64,000 nt of DNA from Bacteroidales bacterium (GTDB taxonomy: Bacteria; Bacteroidota; Bacteroidia; Bacteroidales; Muribaculaceae), in contig SUXH01000001.1 in assembly GCA_015061055.1 (NCBI GenBank), forward strand, positions 62,001 to 126,000. Direction: 5' to 3'. The notes beneath the pieces were generated by a model. The model was not told where the DNA came from, searched no databases, and saw nothing but the letters and a program-made list of their open reading frames with translations. Below, piece after piece: positions 26,725 through 36,179 of this stretch (its first letter is position 1; each line of letters opens with the position of its first letter). Both the position numbers and the translations under genes were made by a program.

Positions 26725-27657
26725 ATGATTACACGTATTTTAATACGCATAAAGGTGGTACAGATGTTTTACTCTTATCTTTTAACAAAGGAGGGTAGAA
26801 CAATATCAAATGCTAAGAAAGAATTAGAAAAGAGTTTGGATAAAGCGTATGAATTGTATATTTCGATGTTGGTGCTGATGATAGATTTGACAGATTATCA
26901 TGATTTAAAGCTTGATATGGCAAAACATAAATATTTACCAACAGAGCTTGACAAAAATCCTAATACTCGATTTGCGGATAATAAATTTATTGCAAGATTA
27001 CGTGAAAATAAAGATTTAAAGGCATATTTAAAAGATACACCTATTTCTTGGCGTGAAGATATAATCTTTATGAAACTTATGCACGATAAGATTTTGCATT
27101 CAAAAGTTTATGAAGATTATATGAATGCAGAAAGTGTAAGTTTTGAAGATGATTGTTCTCTGTGGCGTGATTTGCTAAAGAAGGTAGTTTTTGTAGATGA
27201 AGATTTACTTGAGATACTTGAATCAAAGTCGGTATATTGGAATGATGATTTAAATGTAATGGGAACTTTTGTTCTTAAGACAATTAAGCAGATTTCAAAT
27301 AACCCTGATATAGCAACAATCCAACCAAAATATAAAGATGAAGAAGATAATGAATTTGGTGAACGATTGTTTGAATGTGCTGTTAGAGAAAATGAGGAGA
27401 ACAATAAAATAATTGATAGATTTGTTCAGAAAGATCAGTGGGATACCGAACGATTAGCATTTATGGATAGGGTGATTCTTAGTGTGGGTCTATCGGAAAT
27501 AAAGAATTTTGATAATATTCCTACAAAGGTGTCAATGAATGAATATATTGAGATTGCTAAGTTTTATAGTACTCCGAAAAGTGGACAATTTATTAATGGC
27601 ATAATAAATTCGTCTATAAATTATTTGAAAGATTGTGGTAGAATTACCAAGAATTAA
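26725..27657 (+). CDS. nusB: Transcription antitermination factor NusB
   Basis: 310 residues, about twice the E. coli length, as is usual in Bacteroidetes where a long helical N-terminal region precedes the NusB fold. The family signature is in the last 110 residues: FVQKDQWDTERLAFMDRVILSVGLSEI and TKVSMNEYIEIAKFYSTPKSGQFINGIIN. The start MITRILIRIKVVQMFYSYL is the repeated NusB-like first helix. It binds rRNA boxA with NusE to prevent early termination. First of nusB-yajC-ybbR-coaE. Confidence 0.93.
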   Translation: MITRILIRIKVVQMFYSYLLTKEGRTISNAKKELEKSLDKAYELYISMLVLMIDLTDYHDLKLDMAKHKYLPTELDKNPNTRFADNKFIARLRENKDLKAYLKDTPISWREDIIFMKLMHDKILHSKVYEDYMNAESVSFEDDCSLWRDLLKKVVFVDEDLLEILESKSVYWNDDLNVMGTFVLKTIKQISNNPDIATIQPKYKDEEDNEFGERLFECAVRENEENNKIIDRFVQKDQWDTERLAFMDRVILSVGLSEIKNFDNIPTKVSMNEYIEIAKFYSTPKSGQFINGIINSSINYLKDCGRITKN

Positions 27658-27687
27658 TAATATTATAAACAATTAAAAGTGATATTT

Positions 27688-28008
27688 ATGTTAACATCAA
27701 TTTTCTTACAAGAAGCAGCTGCTGCAAGTGGTAGTGGAATGTCAACAATCATTATGATTGTGTTGATGATTGCGATTTTTTATTTCTTTATGATACGTCC
27801 ACAAAACAAAGAACGCAAAAGAATGAGAGATTTTTTGGATTCATTGCAAGTGGGAAGTAAAGTAAGAACTGCGAGTGGCGTTTATGGTAAAGTGAAAGAA
27901 ATTAAAGATAATGTGATTATTCTTGAAATTGCAGATAATGTTAAGATTAAGATTGATAAAAATTATATTGTAGGATCTGCTGAAGCTCCTGTACAAGAAT
28001 CAAAATAA
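27688..28008 (+). CDS. yajC: Preprotein translocase subunit YajC
   Basis: 106 residues from the ATG at 27688 (the GTG three codons earlier is less likely). One transmembrane helix (about 18-38, MIVLMMIAIFYFFMIRP) followed by a basic segment KERKRMRDFLDSLQVGSKVRT and a small beta domain with SGVYGKVKEIKDNVIILEIADNVKIKIDK. Accessory partner of SecDF at the inner membrane. 30 bp after nusB; a hairpin follows at 28022-28072 but ybbR and coaE probably read on partly. Confidence 0.95.
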   Translation: MLTSIFLQEAAAASGSGMSTIIMIVLMIAIFYFFMIRPQNKERKRMRDFLDSLQVGSKVRTASGVYGKVKEIKDNVIILEIADNVKIKIDKNYIVGSAEAPVQESK

Positions 28009-28021
28009 TCATTAGTAACAT

Positions 28022-28072
28022 AAAAAAAGGCCATAATGCTTGTATTTTAAATATAGGCTTATGGCTTTTTTA
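28022..28072 (+). terminator. Hairpin between yajC and ybbR
   Basis: AAAAAAGGCCATAA with TTATGGCTTTTTT, about 20-nt loop, one bulge. Could attenuate between nusB-yajC and ybbR-coaE. Confidence 0.7.
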
Positions 28073-28089
28073 ATAATGAACGGATAGAT

Positions 28090-29061
28090 ATGTTGAAAAA
28101 TAAGATAGATGAATTAATTAAGAATGTTAGAAGTTCTACGTTTGTAACAAGTACGGCTTTACAGTATTTAGTATTCGTATTTATTTCGTTCATTTTTTGG
28201 GCATTTATATCATTGAATAATAATATTCAGTATGATATAACAATGCCATTCAAGATAACAGAAATACCTGATAGCTCCACGATTATTTCTGATGTGCCAC
28301 AAAGTATAAATGTAAATGTAAAAGATAAAGGACTTAATTTGCTAAGGTTTATTATAGGAAAAAGTCCTGAAATAAAAGTAAAATTTAAGGATTATGCACT
28401 ATCGGATGGAATGATAGAAATTCCTAACTTGGCATTAAGAAAAAGTATAAGAGATGGGCTTGAGAATACGACTATTATTCAAAGTATGTCGTTGGAAGAC
28501 ATAAAATTGAAGTATACAAATCTGCCTGGTAAAAAAGTCCCTATACGAGCTGATGTAAATGTACATCCGAATATACAATATACAATTTATGGTGATATAA
28601 AATTGGATTATGACTCAGCTATTGTATATTCAGATAGGAATACACTTGCTATAATCGATGAAGTGCATACATATAAAGTAAATGAACGTAATCTGAAGGA
28701 TACATTAACCAGAGTAGTTTCAATATCTCCGATTCAAGGAGCAAAAATAATACCGGAGCAGGTGAATCTTACAATCCCTATTGAGCCGCTTATTTCAAAG
28801 AGTCAAGAGATTCCTGTTGTAGTAAAGTATGTACCATCGGATATAAATGTGATTACTTTCCCTTCAAAAGTAATTGCGACATTTTTGGTTCCTTTTAGTA
28901 TGTATAAAAAGTCATTACCACTTGAAGCCGTTGTGAACTATAATGAAATAAAAAGTACTTCGAATAATAAATTGTGTGTGCGTATTGAAGAAAGTCCTGC
29001 AATTTATGAGAACATATCATTAGTTCAAGATAGCGTTGAGTATATTATTGAAAAGCATTGA
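28090..29061 (+). CDS. YbbR-like domain protein (CdaR-type)
   Basis: 323 residues. One N-terminal transmembrane helix (about 25-45, LVFVFISFIFWAFISL) followed by extracytoplasmic YbbR-like beta repeats (for example ITEIPDSSTIISDVPQSINVNV and the later PIRADVNVHPNIQYTIYGDI). In Firmicutes YbbR/CdaR regulates the c-di-AMP cyclase; in Bacteroidetes the gene sits between yajC and coaE as here and its role is not known to me. Ends 7 bp before coaE. Confidence 0.85.
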   Translation: MLKNKIDELIKNVRSSTFVTSTALQYLVFVFISFIFWAFISLNNNIQYDITMPFKITEIPDSSTIISDVPQSINVNVKDKGLNLLRFIIGKSPEIKVKFKDYALSDGMIEIPNLALRKSIRDGLENTTIIQSMSLEDIKLKYTNLPGKKVPIRADVNVHPNIQYTIYGDIKLDYDSAIVYSDRNTLAIIDEVHTYKVNERNLKDTLTRVVSISPIQGAKIIPEQVNLTIPIEPLISKSQEIPVVVKYVPSDINVITFPSKVIATFLVPFSMYKKSLPLEAVVNYNEIKSTSNNKLCVRIEESPAIYENISLVQDSVEYIIEKH

Positions 29062-29067
29062 AGTGAA

Positions 29068-29652
29068 ATGGGAAGACTGATTGCTATTGCAGGAGGAATA
29101 GGAAGTGGCAAGAGTGTAGTATCATCAATAATACGCATATTGGGATACAAAGTATATGATTGTGATTCAGAAGCCAAAAGGTTGATGAATACAAACACTG
29201 CTATACAAGGAGAACTGGTAGAGAACTTTGGACCGCAAAGCGTATTGAATGATGGCACAATAAATAAGAAATATATTAGTTCTGTTGTATTTGGGAATGA
29301 AGATGCTTTGAATAAATTAAATTCGATTGTGCATCCTCGTGTAAAAGATGATATTGTGAATCAAGCCAAGTGTGTTATGCAATCCATTATGTTTGTAGAA
29401 ACTGCAATATTGCTTCAAAGCAATTTGTTTGATATTATTGATGATGTGTGGGTTGTTGAGGCACCGGAGAATGTACGTATCAATAGGGTAATGAAGAGAA
29501 ATGCGATGTGTGAGGAAGATGTTATAAAACGCATAAAAGCACAAGATGGACAAGATTATAATACTCTAAAGTCGGTTAAAACAATAGTTAATGATGGTGT
29601 GGCTCCTTTGTTTCCTCAAGTGGAAAAACTTGTTAAAGAAATATTGAAATAA
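29068..29652 (+). CDS. coaE: Dephospho-CoA kinase
   Basis: 194 residues, normal length. Last step of coenzyme A synthesis: phosphorylates the ribose 3'-OH of dephospho-CoA. P-loop GGIGSGKSVV at residues 8-17, the conserved YDCDSEAKRLM motif, then HPRVKDDI and the lid VIKRIKAQDGQ. Last gene of the nusB group, 7 bp after ybbR. Confidence 0.95.
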   Translation: MGRLIAIAGGIGSGKSVVSSIIRILGYKVYDCDSEAKRLMNTNTAIQGELVENFGPQSVLNDGTINKKYISSVVFGNEDALNKLNSIVHPRVKDDIVNQAKCVMQSIMFVETAILLQSNLFDIIDDVWVVEAPENVRINRVMKRNAMCEEDVIKRIKAQDGQDYNTLKSVKTIVNDGVAPLFPQVEKLVKEILK

Positions 29653-29683
29653 ATGGTGATAAATGTAAAAGAGTGTAAAGTTC

Positions 29684-29714
29684 TTGATATAACCGAAAAT
29701 GAGTGCTAAATTTG
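29684..29714 (+). promoter_or_regulatory. Promoter of the DUF5606 gene
   Basis: TTG (29684-29686), 20-bp spacer, TAAATTTG (29707-29714), about 50 bp before the ATG. Confidence 0.65.
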
Positions 29715-29762
29715 CAATAGATTAAATAAAAACAAAATATTTTATTAAGAACATTAATTATT

Positions 29763-30188
29763 ATGTTGAAGAAAATACTATCAATTTCAGGAAAATCGGG
29801 ATTGTTTAAATTAGTTTCGTATGGCAAGAATATGATTATTGTAGAAGGATTAAGTGATGGAAAGCGTCTTCCGGCTTATTCTCACGAAAAAATCATTTCT
29901 CTTGGAGATATAGCTATGTACACATATAATGAAGAAGTGTCATTGAGTAGTGTGATGCAAACTATATATGATAAAAATGAAGGTAAAGCAATAGATGCAA
30001 AACAATATGTTGATAAAAAAACTTTATTTGCATTCTTTGAAGAAATTTTGCCTGAATTTGATCAAGAAAGAGTGTATCCTAATGATATAAAGAAAGTGAT
30101 ATCTTGGTATAATTTATTAGTTGGCGCAGGGTTTACTTCATTTAAGGAAGAAGAATCAGACTCGGAAACAGAAGATGAGGCTAAGTAA
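29763..30188 (+). CDS. DUF5606 family protein
   Basis: 141 residues, no signal peptide. MLKKILSISGKSGLFKLVSYGKN and the central EGLSDGKRLPAYSHEKIISLGDIAMYT are characteristic of DUF5606, a small cytosolic family restricted to Bacteroidetes; function unknown. The N-terminal half looks like a small beta domain, the C-terminal part is helical with an acidic tail. Own promoter at 29684-29714. Confidence 0.85.
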   Translation: MLKKILSISGKSGLFKLVSYGKNMIIVEGLSDGKRLPAYSHEKIISLGDIAMYTYNEEVSLSSVMQTIYDKNEGKAIDAKQYVDKKTLFAFFEEILPEFDQERVYPNDIKKVISWYNLLVGAGFTSFKEEESDSETEDEAK

Positions 30189-30275
30189 TTAAGAATTAAA
30201 ATAATAATTAAGATATTGGTTTTAAATATAGGGGAATAAGTTTTAGTTACTTGTTTCCCTATTTGTTTTAATAAG

Positions 30276-30791
30276 ATGATTTGGTTGTTTAATATAATTG
30301 ATGTTAAGGTAGCATTAATGATAGGTGTGATGCTCTTATGTGTATCTTGCAACTCTACGAAAAATGTTGTCCACGAGGAAAATATAAACAAAGAAAAGGT
30401 GTTCTTATCTGGAAATGTAGATAAGGATCTGTATAAAGAAGTACAACAATGGATTGGTGTGCCATATAAATATGGAGGTAATAGCAAAAGTGGAATAGAT
30501 TGTTCCGGTTTGGTTGTTCAAATATATAATAATGTATATGCGAAAAAACTTTATCGTACTTCTTATGAAATATATGAAAAGAATTGTAAGAAAATAAGTG
30601 TAAACGAGTTAAAAGAGGGTGATTTATTGTTTTTTAATACATCAAAGAAGAAAAATCGAATCAATCATGTGGGACTATATCTGCAAAAGGACAAATTTGT
30701 GCATACGTCAACAAGAAAAGGTGTTATAATATCCGATTTAAAAGATTTGTATTACAAGAATTGCTTTATTGCTGCCGGACGTGTGGAGTGA
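30276..30791 (+). CDS. NlpC/P60 peptidoglycan endopeptidase, lipoprotein
   Basis: 171 residues. Signal peptide with lipobox LLCVSC. Catalytic domain about 55-171: Cys in GIDCSGLVVQIY, His in RINHVGLYL and the third polar residue His in FVHTSTRKGV. Cleaves peptide cross-bridges of peptidoglycan. The in-frame ATG at 30318 would shorten the N-terminus and is also possible. Its 3' end overlaps the convergent comEC by 26 bp. Confidence 0.9.
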   Translation: MIWLFNIIDVKVALMIGVMLLCVSCNSTKNVVHEENINKEKVFLSGNVDKDLYKEVQQWIGVPYKYGGNSKSGIDCSGLVVQIYNNVYAKKLYRTSYEIYEKNCKKISVNELKEGDLLFFNTSKKKNRINHVGLYLQKDKFVHTSTRKGVIISDLKDLYYKNCFIAAGRVE

Positions 30792-32844
30792 TATTTAATT
30801 TCCCATTGAAAGACCATACAGCCCCATCAGATGAAATAGAATGAAATGTTTGTTTCAATGCTTTGCATTCTTGTATAAGTTGTTTCACTCTTTTGTAATA
30901 AATGTTGGAACTAAAAATGATTATTTTGGGAGAATAGTTCCTTAAGATGTCTTCAATATTTCCGTAGAACCCTTTTGTAACTAAAACGATATCTACCTTT
31001 ATTTGAGGTGTGCGCGATAACTTTGTTATGCTGTTTTCACAAATTACAGCAATTTTATAATTGTCAAGTGTGGTATGTATATCGGTTGAATGATATCTGT
31101 AAGAAATAGAGTCAATATTGTGTTTTGTTAAAAATTTCTTATGATAGTGCTTGAAAGTTTCAATATCAAAATTCTCATTGTATACAGTTAATGTTGCTTT
31201 TGTATTATTTATTGTTAGAATAGGGGTTGACTTGTTGTGTTGAAATATAACAACCCCTGATTGTATGATATTCACGTTATTTTCAATTGATTTTAGTGTG
31301 ATAGTACCAATAATCAATATAATAATACTATGAATGTAGATAATCTTTTGGGGATGTATATTATATAGGACAACAAGTGTGAATATTAAAAAGGTAAAAG
31401 TTAAAATTAATGGTGAAATATATGTTTCAAGATATAAATAATCACCTAAATGAGATATATCAATTATAACCTTGTATAAACCATTGAGAATGTTTGATAA
31501 AAAGGTAAAATCAAAACCTAATATGAGAAACGATAAATAGATAATACCAATTAAGATGATAATTGGTAAAAGAGGGATAATGATACAATTAGTTATTATA
31601 GAGACATATGATATGGTGTTAAAATAGTAGGCAGTAAGGAAAATAGTTCCGATAGAAACAATAAGAGAAGTAGAAAATATAGAATATGTAAAATGTAGTA
31701 ATTGTTTTTGCGGTGAAATAATAGCAATTTTGTGTGCAAATGCTAAAATTATAAATACAGATAAGAATGATAATTGGAATCCTATGTCATAGATAGAGTA
31801 TGGATTGATTATAAGAATAATTAAAACAGATGTAAATAATGCATTCATTGATGTGTTTTTTCGATAGAGTAAATGAGCTAAGATTACAAAAGTCATCATA
31901 ATGGTAGCTCTAATTACAGAAACCGATAATCCCGTAACAAATGCAAATGCTATGATAGATAATAGGGTGGTTATATGTCGGATGCGTTTACATCCTATAT
32001 AATCAAGAGGGAGAAGTATGAAACTTATTAAAAATGCAATTATGCATATATGTAATCCACTAAGAGCTAAAATATGAGATATTCCGGCGTGAGAGAATGC
32101 ATTTCGTGTATTGAGATCAAGAAAAGAGTCCTCACCCAAAAGTATTGTGATGAAAAAATATTTTGTTTCGGGGGTTAGTGATGATGATAAGAGGTAATCA
32201 ATAAGGCGATTTTGTATTATGCGTGTATACGTAAATATATTATTTTTGTGTCCAATCACTTTATATTCATTGTTACGAATGAATGTGTGATATATAACAC
32301 CTTTGTTTTTCATATAGCCGGCATAGTCAAACTCATCGGGATTACCGTTGTTTTTTATGAGTTGTGGGATAAATTTAAAATTAATTATATCGCCCTCACT
32401 TAGAGTATAATCATTGTTTTCAATCCAAGAGGAGATTTTACTATTTATTTTTGATGTATTGCCTAATGTATCAGTGTATTGTAGGACGTTGATATGTAAA
32501 TTGCATGATGTGTCGTTATGCTTGATACTTTCAATGATGCCAATAGCACTTGTCGTATTCTCGGTATCAATCTCTTGAGGCGATTTGAGATAACTATATA
32601 AAATCCCAATAAAAAAGATCGTTATAGCTAAAGGAATATTAACTAAATAACTTTTTGATAATTTGGTGTAAGGCGATGATTTATGTGTGATAAAAAAGTA
32701 AAAACACGCACACAGGATAGTTGTAATTAGTATAAGAGAAATAGGTAAATGTATAATTCTTGATATAATAATGCCTATGCTGAAAGGTAACACAACTTTC
32801 AATATAGGCATTTTTGCAAGAGTATTATGCATTGAATAATACAA
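30766..32844 (-). CDS. comEC: ComEC/Rec2-type DNA uptake channel protein
   Basis: 692 residues. N-terminal membrane segment plus DUF4131-type OB-like soluble part, then the Competence domain with many transmembrane helices (about 230-530; HALSGLHICIIAFLISF and GLSVSVIRATIMMTFVILAHLLYR are hallmark stretches). The C-terminal ~150 residues are in the place of the metallo-beta-lactamase domain but show no HxHxDH motif, so nuclease activity is doubtful. It would carry single-stranded DNA across the inner membrane. Starts 17 bp after aroE on the minus strand. Confidence 0.9.
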   Translation of the reverse strand: MYYSMHNTLAKMPILKVVLPFSIGIIISRIIHLPISLILITTILCACFYFFITHKSSPYTKLSKSYLVNIPLAITIFFIGILYSYLKSPQEIDTENTTSAIGIIESIKHNDTSCNLHINVLQYTDTLGNTSKINSKISSWIENNDYTLSEGDIINFKFIPQLIKNNGNPDEFDYAGYMKNKGVIYHTFIRNNEYKVIGHKNNIFTYTRIIQNRLIDYLLSSSLTPETKYFFITILLGEDSFLDLNTRNAFSHAGISHILALSGLHICIIAFLISFILLPLDYIGCKRIRHITTLLSIIAFAFVTGLSVSVIRATIMMTFVILAHLLYRKNTSMNALFTSVLIILIINPYSIYDIGFQLSFLSVFIILAFAHKIAIISPQKQLLHFTYSIFSTSLIVSIGTIFLTAYYFNTISYVSIITNCIIIPLLPIIILIGIIYLSFLILGFDFTFLSNILNGLYKVIIDISHLGDYLYLETYISPLILTFTFLIFTLVVLYNIHPQKIIYIHSIIILIIGTITLKSIENNVNIIQSGVVIFQHNKSTPILTINNTKATLTVYNENFDIETFKHYHKKFLTKHNIDSISYRYHSTDIHTTLDNYKIAVICENSITKLSRTPQIKVDIVLVTKGFYGNIEDILRNYSPKIIIFSSNIYYKRVKQLIQECKALKQTFHSISSDGAVWSFNGKLNITPHVRQQ

Positions 32845-32861
32845 TTATAGAGGTGATTTTA

Positions 32862-33608
32862 TTATGAATTCCAGATTTCGTAAGAAACAAATGCTTGAAG
32901 TAGCAACATTTCCAATCCATTTTTTACTGTTGCACCATTCTCTTTGGCTTTTTTCATAAATAATGTTTCGTCGGGGTTGTAAAGTAAGTCATAACAAAGA
33001 TGTTTTTCGGAGAGTAACTCATACGGAATGTCGGGGCATTCATCAATATTAGGATACATACCGAGAGGTGTCGTGTTTACAATGATATGGTATTCATCAA
33101 TTATGTTTTTGTCTATATCAGTATATGTGATTGTGTTGTCAGTTTTTTTTCTTGACACAAGTTGAGAATCTATTCCGAATTTATTCAAACCATACATAAC
33201 AGCCTTAGCTGCACCTCCGGTACCGAGAATCATGGCCTTCTTCATATGTGGTTTTAGTAAAGGACTTATAGAATCACAGAATCCAATAACGTCGGAGTTA
33301 TATCCTTTAAGTTTTAAATTGTTATTTTCATGAATTATTTTGATTACATTGACCGCTCCTATATTAGCTGCGTCTTCATCGAGTTCATCAAGAAAAGGAA
33401 TTACTTGTTCTTTATAAGGAATAGTAACATTAAGACCATTTAAGTTATAGTATTCGCTAATAACTTCCATAAGCATATTGATGTCGGGAATTTCAAAATT
33501 TATATATTCGGCATCAATATTCTCTGCTTCAAATTTGTTGTTGAAGTAATTACGAGAAAACGAATGTCCTAATGGATAACCAAGAAGTCCGTATAAAGTA
33601 CCTTTCAT
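32862..33608 (-). CDS. aroE: Shikimate dehydrogenase
   Basis: 248 residues, slightly short as in Bacteroidetes. Reduces 3-dehydroshikimate with NADPH. Substrate motif GYPLGHSFSRNYFN near the start, catalytic LNVTIPYKE (Lys/Asp), NADP-binding ILGTGGAAKAVMYGL, and the C-terminal NGLEMLLLQA. Followed by comEC 17 bp later. Confidence 0.95.
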   Translation of the reverse strand: MKGTLYGLLGYPLGHSFSRNYFNNKFEAENIDAEYINFEIPDINMLMEVISEYYNLNGLNVTIPYKEQVIPFLDELDEDAANIGAVNVIKIIHENNNLKLKGYNSDVIGFCDSISPLLKPHMKKAMILGTGGAAKAVMYGLNKFGIDSQLVSRKKTDNTITYTDIDKNIIDEYHIIVNTTPLGMYPNIDECPDIPYELLSEKHLCYDLLYNPDETLFMKKAKENGATVKNGLEMLLLQAFVSYEIWNS

Positions 33609-33818
33609 ATTAAGTAGTGTTTAAAATATTAATAAGTGTATTGTAGATTGTTTACTGAAATCTATTGCAAAAATAATAGATTAGAGTAATACTTCATTTC
33701 ATTTTTCGCATTTTTTTGTTCATTTTTAACCCATAAAGAAAAAATGAACTTAAAAGTGGGAATAATTGCTCGTATTTTCGTAAATTTGCAAGATATAATA
33801 CTTGGAATAATATTTGTT

Positions 33819-34931
33819 ATGTTGGACGTAAGGCGATTTTTATTGATTATGATTGCAATGATGATATCATTGCTGATAAATGCATCGCCATATACAGTTG
33901 TTATTGATGCCGGACATGGAGGCAAAGATGTGGGAGCCTTAGGTCGTAAGGTGCGTGAGAAAGATGTAAACTTATCGGTTGCTTTAACTTTGGGCGGATT
34001 GATAAAGTCTGAATTTGAGGATGTAGAAGTGGTTTACACTCGCGATAAAGATAAATATCTTACATTACAAGAAAGAGCGCAAATAGCAAATAAGTCAAAA
34101 GGCAACTTATTTATATCAATTCATTGTAATTCGCTTGATAAACGGAATAAAAATCGTAATAAAATAAGAGGTGCATCAACTTACGTTCTTGGATTGCATA
34201 AATCGGACGATAATTTAGAGGTCGCAATGCGAGAAAATTCAGTTATTGCATTAGAAGATGATTATAAAATAACTTACCAAGGGTTTGACCCAAATTCTTC
34301 AGAATCGTATATTATTTTTGAGATAAGCCAAAGCGCACATTTAGCACAAAGTGTAGATTTTGCATCAAGTGTACAGAATGAACTGAATAAAACTGCTAAT
34401 AGGGTCGATAGGGGTGTGCGACAAGCAGGATTTCTTGTCCTTGCTCGCACTACAATGCCGGCAGTATTGATTGAGCTGGATTTTATTTGTAATCCAACAG
34501 AAGAACTTTTTATTGGTTCTAAGAATGGACAAGAAAAGTTAGCTAAGGCGATTTTTAATGCTTTCAAAAAGTATAAGAATTCTATTGACAATAAAACCAT
34601 ATCGGCTGAGAGCATTACAGCAAATAATAAAAAAGTTGATTTGACTGAGGTTAAATCAACTCAACAATATGATTATGACAATGACAATGTAAGTGTCGAT
34701 CAATTAAAATATAAAGTTCAATTTATGACATCTTCAGAAAGAATAAAATCGGGAGATAAACGCTTCAAAAAACTTAATGGAGTGGAATGTTATAAAGAGA
34801 ATGGAGTATACAAATATACTGTAGGCAATGAAAGTACTGAAGAAGATGCTGAAAAATTGCTTAAAGAAGTGAGAAAAAAATTTAAAAAAGCGTTTGTCGT
34901 TGTGTTCGATGGCGATAAGCGCATAAAGTGA
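33819..34931 (+). CDS. N-acetylmuramoyl-L-alanine amidase (Amidase_3) with SPOR-like C-terminus
   Basis: I choose ATG 33819 because it gives a clean signal peptide (MLDVRRFLLIMIAMMISLLINAS); an upstream in-frame ATG at 33744 would add 25 residues. Catalytic domain: VVIDAGHGGKDVGALG (first zinc His), FISIHCNS, and AVLIELDFICNPTEE with the essential Glu. The last ~80 residues (VSVDQLKYKVQFMTS...) resemble a SPOR domain that binds denuded septal glycan. It cuts the stem peptide from MurNAc at cell division. MlaD-type gene follows 17 bp later. Confidence 0.92.
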   Translation: MLDVRRFLLIMIAMMISLLINASPYTVVIDAGHGGKDVGALGRKVREKDVNLSVALTLGGLIKSEFEDVEVVYTRDKDKYLTLQERAQIANKSKGNLFISIHCNSLDKRNKNRNKIRGASTYVLGLHKSDDNLEVAMRENSVIALEDDYKITYQGFDPNSSESYIIFEISQSAHLAQSVDFASSVQNELNKTANRVDRGVRQAGFLVLARTTMPAVLIELDFICNPTEELFIGSKNGQEKLAKAIFNAFKKYKNSIDNKTISAESITANNKKVDLTEVKSTQQYDYDNDNVSVDQLKYKVQFMTSSERIKSGDKRFKKLNGVECYKENGVYKYTVGNESTEEDAEKLLKEVRKKFKKAFVVVFDGDKRIK

Positions 34932-34948
34932 TTTAAATATTAATAATA

Positions 34949-35842
34949 ATGAAGAAAATTTTTACAAAAGAAGTACTAATTGCCATTGCTGTAATAATAA
35001 GTATTGGCTTGATGTATTGGGGAATTAATTATCTTAAAGGTGTGAATTTGTTTACCCCGTCAAACTATTATAAAGTTAGCTTTGAAAAGGTTAATGGACT
35101 TAATGTGTCGGCTCCGGTAACTATCAATGGATTTCAAGTGGGATTGGTAAGCAATGTTTCTTATGATTTCAACAACAATGGTAATATTATTGTTGAACTA
35201 AGCCTTGATAAGAAACTTCGATTGCCTATCGGTACGGAAGCTATGATAAGTACAGATATGCTCGGAACCTCTACAGTGTTGTTGGTATTAAATAAGGACC
35301 GGAATGATTATTATGAGGTTGGAGCTGAAATACCCGGTAAAATTCAAACAGGACTCATGGATAATGTATCAAATGATATTATGCCATCAATAACACAGCT
35401 ATTACCTAAAGTTGATAGCATTCTTGAAAATTTAAATAATATATTGTCTAATCCTGCATTGAATGAATCGGTGACACGCTTGAATAATATAACATCTAAT
35501 TTAGAAAACTTGACATTGCAGTTGAATAGAAGTGTACCTGAAATTTTCAATAATGTTAATGTAATATCGAATGATTTAAAAACTATATCGGGGAATGTTG
35601 CTGAGATGACAACAGAGCTAAATACAGTGCCTTTAGATTCGACTATGAAAAGTATAAATGAAACTATGGCAAATCTTAAGGATCTTACAGAAGCAATGAA
35701 GAATGAAAATTCAAGTCTGGGTTTATTGATGAATAATGATGGATTGTATAATCATCTTGATCAAACAATACTAAGCTTAGATTCATTGTTCAAGGATATA
35801 AAAGCTAATCCAAAACGATACATTAATGTAAAAGTATTCTAA
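34949..35842 (+). CDS. MlaD/MCE-domain protein of a lipid transport system
   Basis: 297 residues. One N-terminal transmembrane helix (about 8-26), then an MCE domain (YYKVSFEKVNGLNVSAPVTINGFQVG) and an extended helical C-terminus (about 150-290) rich in Asn/Leu heptads. Substrate-binding part of an ABC transporter that moves phospholipids between membranes; its ATPase and permease are not in this window. Pairing with an amidase gene is common in Bacteroidales. A strong terminator follows. Confidence 0.9.
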   Translation: MKKIFTKEVLIAIAVIISIGLMYWGINYLKGVNLFTPSNYYKVSFEKVNGLNVSAPVTINGFQVGLVSNVSYDFNNNGNIIVELSLDKKLRLPIGTEAMISTDMLGTSTVLLVLNKDRNDYYEVGAEIPGKIQTGLMDNVSNDIMPSITQLLPKVDSILENLNNILSNPALNESVTRLNNITSNLENLTLQLNRSVPEIFNNVNVISNDLKTISGNVAEMTTELNTVPLDSTMKSINETMANLKDLTEAMKNENSSLGLLMNNDGLYNHLDQTILSLDSLFKDIKANPKRYINVKVF

Positions 35843-36179
35843 TTTATAGTTTAATTATAATCTGGAATGATTATTTAGAATTATTCTAAACAGCGTAAAA
35901 TGCGTGGAATTTTATTTGGAGCATTTTATGCTGTTTTTATTAATGGTTTTTGATAGGTGCAATTTATGAGTAAAATAACGCTTTTTTGTGAAGTCGTTGA
36001 AAATAAGGAAGATAAATATTTTGCTTGAGTGGATAATCTATAAAAACATTGTTTTTTCATAATTAGCTGATATATAAATCGTTATTATCCTTTCCTAAAA
36101 ACCAAATTTTTTAATGTTTTTTTTTGAAAATAATTTTGGCAAATTTTGTACTCGAAAACGAAGAATATAATAACTGAAA
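35843..36179 (+). other. Intergenic region upstream of dnaA
   Basis: About 340 bp, very AT-rich. It holds the mlaD-side terminator and a TAATTTTG -7-like motif at 36131-36138 for dnaA. I looked for TTATCCACA-type DnaA boxes and found no cluster, so no origin is claimed. Confidence 0.5.
35889..35940 (+). terminator. Terminator after the MlaD-type gene
   Basis: 14-bp stem 35890-35903 with 35921-35934 (ACAGCGTAAAATGC / GCATTTTATGCTGT, one wobble), then T5. Confidence 0.85.

Noticed and set aside
35843-36179. Replication origin next to dnaA
   Set aside because: No cluster of TTATCCACA-like boxes or obvious unwinding element; AT-richness alone is common in this genome's intergenic regions.
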